Source of the DNA: Deltaproteobacteria bacterium
GTDB taxonomy: Bacteria; Myxococcota_A; UBA796; GCA-2862545
Reading direction: 5' to 3'
Assembly (NCBI GenBank): GCA_016938035.1
Contig: JAFGVK010000012.1
Coordinates: forward strand, 1-45,818
DNA: 45,818 bases
Shown: piece after piece, positions 8,065-16,344 of the stretch
Layout: the number at the start of each line of letters is the position of its first letter
Position numbering within the stretch: position 1 is the stretch's first letter
The notes under the pieces: model-generated
Database searches by the model: none
Told to the model about the DNA's origin: nothing
Seen by the model: the letters and a program-made list of their open reading frames with translations, nothing else
Translations under genes and position numbers: made by a program

Positions 8065-8724
8065 CTACTCTCCTTCCGCGGGGGCGGCGAGGGCGGGCTC
8101 GGCGCCTGGGGCAGGGTAGGCGTCCTTCCAGAGGCTCTGGGTCTCGTTCATGATGCGGATGACCGCTTTGGACGAGATGGTGGCGCCGGTGATGGTGTCG
8201 ACGTGCTGGGGGAGGGTCCCCTCGCCGCTCTTGGCGGCGAGCAGCTCGCCGCCGTCGAAGGTGCGGCTGGTGAACTGCCCGACGAAGTGTTGATCCTTGA
8301 TGATCTTGTCGCCCAGGCCCGGGGTCTCCTTGGACGCCAGCACCTGCATGCCGGTGGTCTTGCCGGTGGAGGTGTCGAAGCCGTAGATGAGCCGGATCAC
8401 GTCCTGGAAGCCAGGCCCCTGTGCTGGCACTGCGTAGCCCTTGAAGGTGCCCGCGGCGTCATAGGCTGCGAAGATCACGTGCTCTGCCTCGTCGCCGTGG
8501 GCGAGGGGCTTGACGCTCCCGTTGTCCAGAGCGAGGGCCTGGAGCTGCGAGCTGCCAGGGACCACCTTGAAGACCGCCTCGTGCAGCTCAGCGGCCTCGT
8601 TGGCCTTGATGACGGGGTCGGTGATCTGGTAGATGCCCACGATGAACAGGCCCGCCAGAAACCCCGCCACGCCCAGGGTTGCGACCAGGCTGAAGGCGCT
8701 GGCCTCTTTCTCTTCTGCGCTCAA
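8065..8724 (-). CDS. rnfG: Rnf complex flavin subunit RnfG
   Basis: A 219-residue protein with one N-terminal membrane helix (about 12-33) and a periplasmic FMN-binding domain. The covalent FMN site is DTITGATISS, with T182 as the expected attachment residue for the flavin transferase ApbE; no apbE is in the window. The start is set at TTG 8724, which overlaps the rnfD stop (TTGA) and follows a GGAGG site; no nearby ATG or GTG fits. The end AEPALAAPAEGE is a low-complexity tail. Confidence 0.94.
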   Translation of the reverse strand: MSAEEKEASAFSLVATLGVAGFLAGLFIVGIYQITDPVIKANEAAELHEAVFKVVPGSSQLQALALDNGSVKPLAHGDEAEHVIFAAYDAAGTFKGYAVPAQGPGFQDVIRLIYGFDTSTGKTTGMQVLASKETPGLGDKIIKDQHFVGQFTSRTFDGGELLAAKSGEGTLPQHVDTITGATISSKAVIRIMNETQSLWKDAYPAPGAEPALAAPAEGE

Positions 8725-9725
8725 GACTTCCTCCCCCGCCCAAAGGGCACCGGCTGGAAGGCGCGGTTGAGGTGCGGGACGATGGCGTTCATGAGGAGGA
8801 TGGCGTACATCACCCCCTCCGGCAGACCGCCGAACAGGCGGATGAGCACCACCAGCAGCCCGATGCCAAAGCCGAAGGTGTAGGAGCCCTTGGGCGCCAT
8901 CGGCGAGGTCACCGGGTCGGTGGCCATGAAGATCGCACCGAAGAGCAGGCCGCCAGAGAAGACCATGAACACCGGCGACGGATACAGCGTGGGGTCCATG
9001 AACCAGAACACCGCTGAGAGCGCCGCCACCGTGCCGATGATGCTCACCGGGATGCGCCAGTCCAGCGCCCGCTTCCAGATCAGGAAGCCCAGCAGCAGCA
9101 GCAGCAGCATGGCGTTGGTCTCGCCGAGGGAGCCCCCGGTGTTGCCCACGAACAGGTCCAACGTGCCAGTGAAGTGGTGCTCGAACTTGGCGAGACCCAG
9201 GGGGGTGGCGGTGGTGATCCCGTCCACCGTCCCGTGCATCATCGGCAGCGCGAGGTTGCTCGACTGGAGCGCGGTCAGGCCCTGCCCGTTGGGAGTCCAG
9301 GTGGTGATCGCGGTGGGGAAGGCCGCCTGAAGGAAGGCGCGCCCCACCAGGGCGGGGTTGAACAGGTTCTGCCCCAGCCCGCCCCAGGCCACCTTGCCGA
9401 GCCCCATCCCCACCACCCCGCCCAGGAAGGCCATCCACAGGGGGAAGCCGGGGGGGAGGGTGAGGCCGATCAGCACCCCGGTGAGGGGCCCGCTCCAGTC
9501 CGCGAGGGAGTGGAGATCGCGCCGGCCGAACAGGTACTCCGTGCCCACCGCGCCGAGGGCGGCCGCAGCCACCACCAGCGCGGCCGAGAGGCCGAAGGAG
9601 AAGATGGCGACGACGGTCACGCCCAGGGCCGCCAGGAGCACGTCGAACATCACCGAGGGGGTGTCGACGGGGCTCTTGAGGAAGGGCGCCGGGTGGATCA
9701 GCAGCCGAGAGAGAGGTTTGCTCAT
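8721..9725 (-). CDS. rnfD: Rnf complex membrane flavin subunit RnfD
   Basis: A 334-residue multi-helix membrane protein of the NqrB/RnfD family. GVLIGLTLPPGFPLW (near 83) and GGLGQNLFNPALVGRA (near 115) are family signatures. The covalent FMN site is DGITTATPL (168-176), with T174 as the likely acceptor. A second conserved segment, FMATDPVTSP, sits near residue 270. It starts with ATG inside the end of rnfC (ATGA overlap of four bases) behind an AGAGGG ribosome site. Confidence 0.96.
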   Translation of the reverse strand: MSKPLSRLLIHPAPFLKSPVDTPSVMFDVLLAALGVTVVAIFSFGLSAALVVAAAALGAVGTEYLFGRRDLHSLADWSGPLTGVLIGLTLPPGFPLWMAFLGGVVGMGLGKVAWGGLGQNLFNPALVGRAFLQAAFPTAITTWTPNGQGLTALQSSNLALPMMHGTVDGITTATPLGLAKFEHHFTGTLDLFVGNTGGSLGETNAMLLLLLLGFLIWKRALDWRIPVSIIGTVAALSAVFWFMDPTLYPSPVFMVFSGGLLFGAIFMATDPVTSPMAPKGSYTFGFGIGLLVVLIRLFGGLPEGVMYAILLMNAIVPHLNRAFQPVPFGRGRKS

Positions 9726-11032
9726 TTGGCCCTCTGACGCTTGCGCAGCTCAGCCTTGGAGGTCTTGATGAGCTGCACGATGGGGATCCCGGAAGGGCAG
9801 GCATAGGAGCAGGAGCCGCACTCGATGCAGTCGAACACGAACGCGCGGCTCTCGGTCTCCTCCCAGCGCCCGCCCCGGGCGAGCTTGGCGAGGAGCTGCG
9901 GGTTGAGCAGCTCCGGGCAGGCCTCCAGGCAGCGCCCGCAGCGGATGCAGGCGTACTCCTTGGCCATGCCCGCCTTGGTGAGGACCAGCAGCCCGGAGGT
10001 GCCCTTCTGGACGGGGACGTCGAGCTCTGCGAGGGGCTGCCCCATCATCGGGCCGCCCATGATCACCTGGGTGACCTCTGGCTTGATGCCGCAGTACTCG
10101 AGGATCTCGCGCACCGAGGTCCCCAGGGGCACCAGCAGGTTGGCGGGTTCGGCGACGCCCGGGCCGGTGACGGTGAGCACCCGCTCGATGAGGGGCTTGC
10201 CGGTCTGGAAGTAGTCGTAGATCGCGGCCATGGTGCCGACGTTGTTCACCACCATCCCAAGCTCCAGGGGGAGCTTGCCCGCTGGCACCTCCCTCCCGTG
10301 GATGGCCTTGATGAGCATCTTCTCAGCGCCCTGCGGATACTTGACGTGCAGGGCGTCCACCTGGATGTTGCCCTTGCCGCCGCCAGCGCGCCTGAGGGCC
10401 TCCACCGCGTCGGGCTTGTTGTCCTCTATGCCGACGTGGGTGCTCCTCACCCCCAGGCGCTCGGCGACGATGGCGATGCCGCCCATCACCTGCTCGGGGC
10501 TCTCGAGCATCACCCTGTGGTCGCAGGTCAGGAAGGGCTCGCACTCCGCGCCGTTGATGACCAGGTGCTCGATGCGCTTGCCCTCCGGCACCGCGTACTT
10601 GACGTGGGAGGGGAAGGCCGCCCCGCCGAGGCCGACGATCCCAGCCATCTGGATGTGCTGGACGAAGTCCTTGTTGTTGAGGGCGCTGGGGTCCAGGGGG
10701 GGTCGCTCCTCCAGGCGCTGAGCGTCGAAGGGGTCGGTCTCGATCACGATCGAGGGGACCAGGGCCCCGCTCGACACGCGATAGGGCGCGATCTCCACGA
10801 CGGTGCCGGTCACCGAGGCGTGCAGCGCGGTGGAGACGAAGCCGCCGGGGTTGGCGATGAGCTGCCCCCGCTGGACCCTGTCCCCCACCGCCACCAGGGC
10901 CCGGGAGGGGGCCCCGATGTGCTGGCTCAGCGGGAGCACCACCCGCCTGGGGAAGGGGTACCTCCGGATGGGGAGCTTCTCGGTGTAGTGCTTGTTGTCG
11001 GGGGGATGAACCCCGTGGGCGAAGCCGCTCAT
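9722..11032 (-). CDS. rnfC: Rnf complex NADH/iron-sulfur subunit RnfC
   Basis: A 436-residue cytoplasmic subunit. The N-terminal part has the RnfC barrel-like region (PLSQHIGAPSRALVAVGDRV), then the NADH/FMN Rossmann-type region with GIVGLGGAAFPSHVK and INGAECEPFLTCDHR, and finally two [4Fe-4S] motifs: C362, C365, C368, C372 and C402, C405, C408, C412. It is where NAD+ is reduced (or NADH oxidised) in Rnf. This is the short form lacking the Ala-rich tail of the E. coli protein. Its gene follows the 1478-residue PFOR-like gene after only four bases. Confidence 0.96.
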   Translation of the reverse strand: MSGFAHGVHPPDNKHYTEKLPIRRYPFPRRVVLPLSQHIGAPSRALVAVGDRVQRGQLIANPGGFVSTALHASVTGTVVEIAPYRVSSGALVPSIVIETDPFDAQRLEERPPLDPSALNNKDFVQHIQMAGIVGLGGAAFPSHVKYAVPEGKRIEHLVINGAECEPFLTCDHRVMLESPEQVMGGIAIVAERLGVRSTHVGIEDNKPDAVEALRRAGGGKGNIQVDALHVKYPQGAEKMLIKAIHGREVPAGKLPLELGMVVNNVGTMAAIYDYFQTGKPLIERVLTVTGPGVAEPANLLVPLGTSVREILEYCGIKPEVTQVIMGGPMMGQPLAELDVPVQKGTSGLLVLTKAGMAKEYACIRCGRCLEACPELLNPQLLAKLARGGRWEETESRAFVFDCIECGSCSYACPSGIPIVQLIKTSKAELRKRQRAK

Positions 11033-11036
11033 GGGT

Positions 11037-14000
11037 CTACCTCGCGTCCCGGCCGTACCCAGCGAGGGTCATCAGCCGGGCGTGAACCCTGGTGGAGAGC
11101 TCGGCCTCTACCTCGCTCCGTGCGCCCGCGAGCTCCGCCGCGTGCTTGGCCTGGAGCGCTGCGAGCTCCGCGGCGTGGCGCGCGGTGAGCTCCGCCTCCA
11201 CCTCGGCGCGGACGCCGGCGGTGAACGGGGTCTTGATCCCCGCCAGCTCCTGGAGGGTGGCCCAGGTGTGGGCGCGCTCCCTGCAGGCCTCCGCGACCGC
11301 GAGGGGCACCGCGAGCTTGCGGTCGCCGTCCTCGACGTAGGGGACGCCCTGCTGGCCGCCCAGCCACGAGAACAGCGCCACACCCGCCACCCCGGCGGGG
11401 AGGGGAGCCAGGCCGAAGCGATCCTCGCCCGCGGCCCAGTGGGCGGGGGTGAGGTGCGCCGCCCAGTCCTCAGCGGGAGCGGGGTTGCCCTCCAGCGAGA
11501 GGTGGGTCCCGAAGGTGCCCTCCCGCCGGGGATCGAACGAGAACAAGGGGAAGGCCCGGCTCTCCACCGCCTGCGCCGCTCGGACCAGGGTGGCGTCGGC
11601 CTTGAAGCCGTGTCGCCCGGGGGCGGGGGCGTGGATCCGGACCAGCGCCGGCCCTGGGTGGGCGATCGCCGCCTGCAGCCCGGACACCAGGTGCTCGGGG
11701 TGGGCGATGGAGGACTGGAGCACGTAGGCGCAGCCGAGGCTGATCAGCCCCAGCTCGTCGAGCGAGCCGTCGGTGGAGCCCACCCGAGAGGCGCCCAGGT
11801 CCAGCTCGGCGAGGAGGATCACCTTCACCGGCAGATCGCCCCGCACCAGGGCGGCCAGCTCGGTGAGGCCCTGCCCGGTGAGGGCGGACTCGTCGCCGAT
11901 CAGGAACAGGGGCGGCGCCGCGAGGCGCTCCGCCTCGGTGAGGTCGGCCCAGGTGAGTCCGGCGAGGGCGTCGGCCTCCTTGGCGGCGCTCTGGGGCCGC
12001 TCCAGCTCGGCCTCGGCGATCCGCGTCGTGCGGGCCGCCTCCACCGCCTGGCGGAGCTGCGCCTCCAGCAGGCCGCGCGCCATCTGCGCGGTGACGTCGG
12101 AGCTGCCGAGCACCACCGGGCTCATGAAGGGGTTGTAGGGGAAGGCGGTGGCCCAGTCGCTCACCGCGCCCGGGGCGACCATAAGCCCAACCCTCGCCCT
12201 GCCGAAGCCCCTGGGCCCGGTGGTGAGCTGCCAGCGCAGCCCGGCGATGTCGCGGGCGGCCTTCACCAGTCGCCTGGTGAGGGCCACGTCCACCAGCCCC
12301 TTGCCGAAGCCGTCGTCGACCGTGTCGAGCAGGGCGCTCAGGCGCAGGCTGCGCTCCTTGACCCCGCCCACGCTGTCCGCCAGCGCGTCCAGGTTGTCGG
12401 CGGGGATCGCGGCAGCGAGCAGCTCGCGGAGGCGGGCCCGCAGCTTGGCCTCGGTGGCCTCGAGCTGCGCGACCCTGCTCACGACCTTGGGCTGGAGCTG
12501 ATACTCGCCGGTGGCGAGCACCGCGCGCAGGGCGAGGCGCTGGCCCGAGCCGGCCTCGCCCAGATCGCCACCAGGTAGGGTGAGGAGCAGCGAGCGGGAG
12601 AGCTGCACCGCCGCGAGGGTAGAGATGTCGTCGCGCTGCAGGGCGGCCTCGATCACCTCGGCGGGGGTGTCGGGGAGGGACTCCCACCGCTCCCAGCTCG
12701 CCTGCGCCTCAGAGACCAGGGTCGCGGTCTGGTCCACCAGCGCGATGGCCTCCTCGGGGCAGGAGGCGGCGCACAAGCCGCAGCCCTTGCAGGCGTCGGG
12801 GTTGATCGAGAGCGAGAGCAGGGCGTTGGCCCCCCCGAACAGGGTGGGGGTGGTGGCCACCGGCAGGTCGCGCACCTCGGCGCAGGCCGCGTCGAAGGCC
12901 TGGCGGATCGCCACCTTCCGGTCCTCCGGCATGGGGAGGAGCGGGAAGAGCCACGCGAAGGCAGCCTCTAGCGCCTCGCCCGCGGCGGTGGGCGGGTTCT
13001 CTCCCTGGAAGCCCTTGGCGATCCGGGGCGCGAGCTTACCCATGATGGGCTTGAGCGCGTCCATCCGCACGCCCTTCGCCTCCGCGAGGGCCATGCCCGC
13101 CTCCAGCAGGCCCTGACCGGTCAGGGCTACGGGGCCCACCGCCGCCTCGGGGCAGGAGGCCCAGCACTGGCCGCAGGCGGTGCACCGCTCGGGGAGGAAG
13201 ACCGGGAGGGTCTTGCGCGAGGGGGAGGCGTCGCGGAAGGTGGCGGAGAGCGGCGGGAGCAGCCCGCTGCTCAGGTAGGGGTCGGGGACCAGGGTGTCAC
13301 CCTCGCCCTGGTCGAGCAGGTCGCCGACCTGGCTCCAGAAGCGAGAGAGGTTGGTGGCGCCCTCGCCCACCCCGGTGAGGTGCCGCACCGCCAGGGGGGT
13401 GCGGGTGCGGGGCTTGATCGCCTCTACCCCAGTGGTGGGCAGCTCCACCCGCCACAGCTCGCGGACCGCCTGATCAAAGTGCTCCGCGTGGGGGGCGCCG
13501 GCGGCGCCGACCGCCTTGCGTCGGGCCGTGAACACGGCGCGGTCGGTGAAATCGAGCAGGTCCTTGTCGCGGATCGCCGCCAGGACGGTGCCGACCACCG
13601 CCTCGGTGGGGTGCGCGACCGAGAGGGAGAGCGCGTAGAACTTGATCTCGCGCTCCTCCAGGGCGTGCACGATGTCCTGCGGGAGCAGGTGGGGGCGCGG
13701 CTCGCCAGGCTGGGCGCAGATCAGGCAGCCCCCGTGAGCCAGCCCCTTGAGGGCGCCGTGGAAGGCCTCGCGGTCGAGGATGACCGCCACGTCGGCCAGG
13801 TTGTCCGCGCCGGCGTCGCCGATCTGCGCGGGGCCCCAGGTCAGGCGCTCCTGTACCAGCGCGCCCACGGGCCGTGCGGGGCAGTAGCCCCTGACCCCGC
13901 CGCTCGCCAGGCTGATCAGGGTCTGCCCTAGCTCGGCGGCGATCTGCGCCCCGTAGGAGCCCTCGCGCCGGTGGATCGCCACGGTGACGCTCCCCTCGGG

Positions 14001-15473
14001 GCGGATGTCGATCCAGCTGTCCCCGCGGACCCCTCGCCGGCTCAGCTCGGGCCAGGAGTGCTTCAGGGCGTCGAGGAGGGCCTGGCGCCTGGGCCGATCG
14101 GAGCGGCCGCCGTCGAAGCGGACCCCGAGCACCGCGGGGCCAGCGGTGCCAGCCTCCATGCGGTTGTAGAGGGCCTGCAGGTCGGTGGGGCGCAGGGGCT
14201 GGCCGCCCAGTCCCCAGCTCGCCGGGACCAGGCGCGGGTGCCTCGCCTCGCTCAGGGCGGGGTAGCCCTGGTGGGTCGCCTCGCCGAAGCGGGCGTTCTC
14301 ACCGGCGCGGGCCAGGGCGGAGCGGACCTCTCTGGTGAGGGCCGGGTCCTCGGACAGGCCGGCGGGGACGCGCTCCAGCACCGCCACCGTCTTCAGCCCG
14401 TCGAGCGCCCGGACCAGCGCGGCGCCGGGGAAGGGGCGCAGCACCCGGAGGGTGATCTGGGCCGCGGCGCCCGCGCCGTTCGAGAAGCGGGAGAGGGCCG
14501 CGACCGACTCCGAGGCGGAGCCGAGGGTGATCACGCCCAGCGGCGCCCCCGCGGGGCCCTGGACAGCCACCGGGCTGAGGGCGCGGCCGGTGAGGGCGCT
14601 GAGGGCGGCCATCCCCTCCTCGATGAGGGCGAGCAGCCCGTCCGAGTAGAAGGGGGCCTGCCCCGCGGCGCCGAGGGCGTAGTGCTCCTCGGTGTAGGTC
14701 GCACCCACCAGCGCGGGGTCGTCCAGGTCATACCACCTGGGGCTGCGCCGGCGCTCGGCGCCGAAGATCAGGCGCTGGGCCGGGGTGGGAGAGGGGATGG
14801 TGTCGCCCGCGTCCCCAAGGTACTGGAGGATCAGGCGCGGATCGGGGAGCAGCAGGTCCTGCGCCGAGCGCGCGGTCTCCTCCCCGTCCATCACCACCAT
14901 CCCCGGCACCAGGGCGCGCTCAGCCACCCAGCGGGCCACCAGCGCGAGGTCCGAGGCCTCCTGCGCGGTGCGCGCGATGAGCTGGAACCAGCCCGCGTCC
15001 GAGGCGGCGAACAGCCCCTCGTGGCCGGAGCCGTGGGTGCTCCCGTGGCCCGCGAGGCCCTCGGCCACCACGTGCAGCACCAGGGGCAGGTGCTGCCCCG
15101 CGGCCCTGCTGAGCAGGTCCTGCTGCACCGCCAGCTGGGCGGTGGTGGTGAAGGCGGTGGCGCGCAGCCCTCCCATCGACAGGCCGAGGGCCGCGGCGAG
15201 CACCCCGCGGGGGTCCGCGGCGGCGACGTCGTCGAGGGGGGCGCCGAACAGGTTCAGGGTGCGGGAGGCCCGCTCCTGATCCCACGCCAGGGCCAGGGAG
15301 AGGGACGCGTCACTCCCGCCGACACCCGCCACCTCAGCGAGGCAGGCCTCGGTGATGGCGACGGCGGTGGCCCCGTTGAGCACCGCGGGGAGCCCCGCGA
15401 GGGCGGGGCCCTCCTCGGCGGAGGCGAAGAGCGAGCGGACCCAGTTCAGGCCGCGGCTAGCGAGGGAGGCCAT
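11037..15473 (-). CDS. Catalytically degenerate PFOR-like iron-sulfur protein within the rnf operon
   Basis: A 1478-residue protein laid out like a fused pyruvate:ferredoxin oxidoreductase. An alpha-type domain (about 30-260), a second alpha part (about 300-450), a gamma-type domain (about 450-680), a ferredoxin domain with two [4Fe-4S] motifs (C764, C767, C770, C774; C895, C898, C901, C905), and a TPP-type domain (about 930-1320). Homology to PFOR is clear near 1244-1315, where PGPALVRIHA and FPLFSFDPRREG match the PFOR end. Yet key residues are missing: no YPITPxS loop, GDES (1193) where active enzymes have GDG, no Asn for the metal, and none of the early cysteines that bind the proximal cluster. 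The tail (1414-1468) is an Ala/Glu/Arg coiled coil. It probably moves electrons rather than cleaving 2-oxoacids. AAGGAGGA precedes the ATG, which overlaps rnfB by 17 bases. Confidence 0.85.
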   Translation of the reverse strand: MASLASRGLNWVRSLFASAEEGPALAGLPAVLNGATAVAITEACLAEVAGVGGSDASLSLALAWDQERASRTLNLFGAPLDDVAAADPRGVLAAALGLSMGGLRATAFTTTAQLAVQQDLLSRAAGQHLPLVLHVVAEGLAGHGSTHGSGHEGLFAASDAGWFQLIARTAQEASDLALVARWVAERALVPGMVVMDGEETARSAQDLLLPDPRLILQYLGDAGDTIPSPTPAQRLIFGAERRRSPRWYDLDDPALVGATYTEEHYALGAAGQAPFYSDGLLALIEEGMAALSALTGRALSPVAVQGPAGAPLGVITLGSASESVAALSRFSNGAGAAAQITLRVLRPFPGAALVRALDGLKTVAVLERVPAGLSEDPALTREVRSALARAGENARFGEATHQGYPALSEARHPRLVPASWGLGGQPLRPTDLQALYNRMEAGTAGPAVLGVRFDGGRSDRPRRQALLDALKHSWPELSRRGVRGDSWIDIRPEGSVTVAIHRREGSYGAQIAAELGQTLISLASGGVRGYCPARPVGALVQERLTWGPAQIGDAGADNLADVAVILDREAFHGALKGLAHGGCLICAQPGEPRPHLLPQDIVHALEEREIKFYALSLSVAHPTEAVVGTVLAAIRDKDLLDFTDRAVFTARRKAVGAAGAPHAEHFDQAVRELWRVELPTTGVEAIKPRTRTPLAVRHLTGVGEGATNLSRFWSQVGDLLDQGEGDTLVPDPYLSSGLLPPLSATFRDASPSRKTLPVFLPERCTACGQCWASCPEAAVGPVALTGQGLLEAGMALAEAKGVRMDALKPIMGKLAPRIAKGFQGENPPTAAGEALEAAFAWLFPLLPMPEDRKVAIRQAFDAACAEVRDLPVATTPTLFGGANALLSLSINPDACKGCGLCAASCPEEAIALVDQTATLVSEAQASWERWESLPDTPAEVIEAALQRDDISTLAAVQLSRSLLLTLPGGDLGEAGSGQRLALRAVLATGEYQLQPKVVSRVAQLEATEAKLRARLRELLAAAIPADNLDALADSVGGVKERSLRLSALLDTVDDGFGKGLVDVALTRRLVKAARDIAGLRWQLTTGPRGFGRARVGLMVAPGAVSDWATAFPYNPFMSPVVLGSSDVTAQMARGLLEAQLRQAVEAARTTRIAEAELERPQSAAKEADALAGLTWADLTEAERLAAPPLFLIGDESALTGQGLTELAALVRGDLPVKVILLAELDLGASRVGSTDGSLDELGLISLGCAYVLQSSIAHPEHLVSGLQAAIAHPGPALVRIHAPAPGRHGFKADATLVRAAQAVESRAFPLFSFDPRREGTFGTHLSLEGNPAPAEDWAAHLTPAHWAAGEDRFGLAPLPAGVAGVALFSWLGGQQGVPYVEDGDRKLAVPLAVAEACRERAHTWATLQELAGIKTPFTAGVRAEVEAELTARHAAELAALQAKHAAELAGARSEVEAELSTRVHARLMTLAGYGRDAR

Positions 15474-16311
15474 GCTTCCTCCTTGAGTCGGATTCAGCGT
15501 TGTACTGCAGACCGGTGACCCAGCGGATGGCGCCCGTGGGGCACCTCAACGTCGGGTCGGCGGTGTGGGGGATGTCTAGCTCATAGTGGACGCGAGGGAG
15601 GTTGTTCACCATCTCGATCAGCCCGGTGGGGGCGTCGGCGGCGCAGCGCCCGCACCCGTCACAGGCCACGGCGCACTCGGCCATGGCCTCCTCGCCCTTG
15701 GAGAGGGCGGCGCACTGCACGAAGATCGGCTTGTCGATGGGCACGATCTCGATCAGGTCCTTGGGGCAGGCGTCGACGCAGTCACCGCAGGCGGTGCACT
15801 TGTCGGGGTCGATGACCGGGAGCCCGTTGGCGTTCATGACGATGGCGTCGAAGCCGCAGGAGGCCGCGCAGTCCGCCAAGCCCAGGCAGCCCCAGGTACA
15901 GCCCTTGCCGCCGCCGGACACCAGCGCGGCGCTCCGACAGGACGCGTGGCCCTGGTAGGTGCTGGGGGCGCGCGACTCGGCGGTGCCCCCGGCGCAGTGG
16001 ACCCGCGCGACGCGCTTGAGCGCCCCGCCCGCGTCCACCCCGAGCAGCTCGGCGATGGACTCGATCGCCGCCGCGGAGCTGACCGTGCAGCCGGAGGGCA
16101 CCACCCTGCCGGCCACCAGGGCCTCCGCGAAGGCAGCGCAGCCAGGCTGCCCGCAGGCGCCGCAATTGGTGCTGGGGAGCATACTCTCGACTTGAGCGAC
16201 CCGCGGGTCCTCTTCGACCTTCAGGAAGCGATAGGCGACCGCCAGGACCGTAGCAAAGCCAAGCCCCAGACCGCCCATGATTCCCACTGCCGTGACGATG
16301 GCACCAGGCAT
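15457..16311 (-). CDS. rnfB: Rnf complex ferredoxin-accepting subunit RnfB
   Basis: A 284-residue protein. An N-terminal membrane helix (about 4-27) is followed by the diagnostic cluster LPSTNCGACGQPGC (C50, C53, C58 and C75), then a ferredoxin-like region with many cysteines (106, 125, 138, 142, 148, 152), a classical CTACGDCVDAC set (172, 175, 178, 182) and a later group (200, 213, 217, 220, 223). RnfB is the entry point for electrons from reduced ferredoxin. Its length fits the long form found in many anaerobes. Unusually it is separated from rnfC by the 1478-residue PFOR-like gene, with a PFOR-like gene on each side. Confidence 0.95.
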   Translation of the reverse strand: MPGAIVTAVGIMGGLGLGFATVLAVAYRFLKVEEDPRVAQVESMLPSTNCGACGQPGCAAFAEALVAGRVVPSGCTVSSAAAIESIAELLGVDAGGALKRVARVHCAGGTAESRAPSTYQGHASCRSAALVSGGGKGCTWGCLGLADCAASCGFDAIVMNANGLPVIDPDKCTACGDCVDACPKDLIEIVPIDKPIFVQCAALSKGEEAMAECAVACDGCGRCAADAPTGLIEMVNNLPRVHYELDIPHTADPTLRCPTGAIRWVTGLQYNAESDSRRKHGLPR

Positions 16312-16344
16312 GGATTCCTACCCTCGTGTCCCCAGCAGGGCGCC

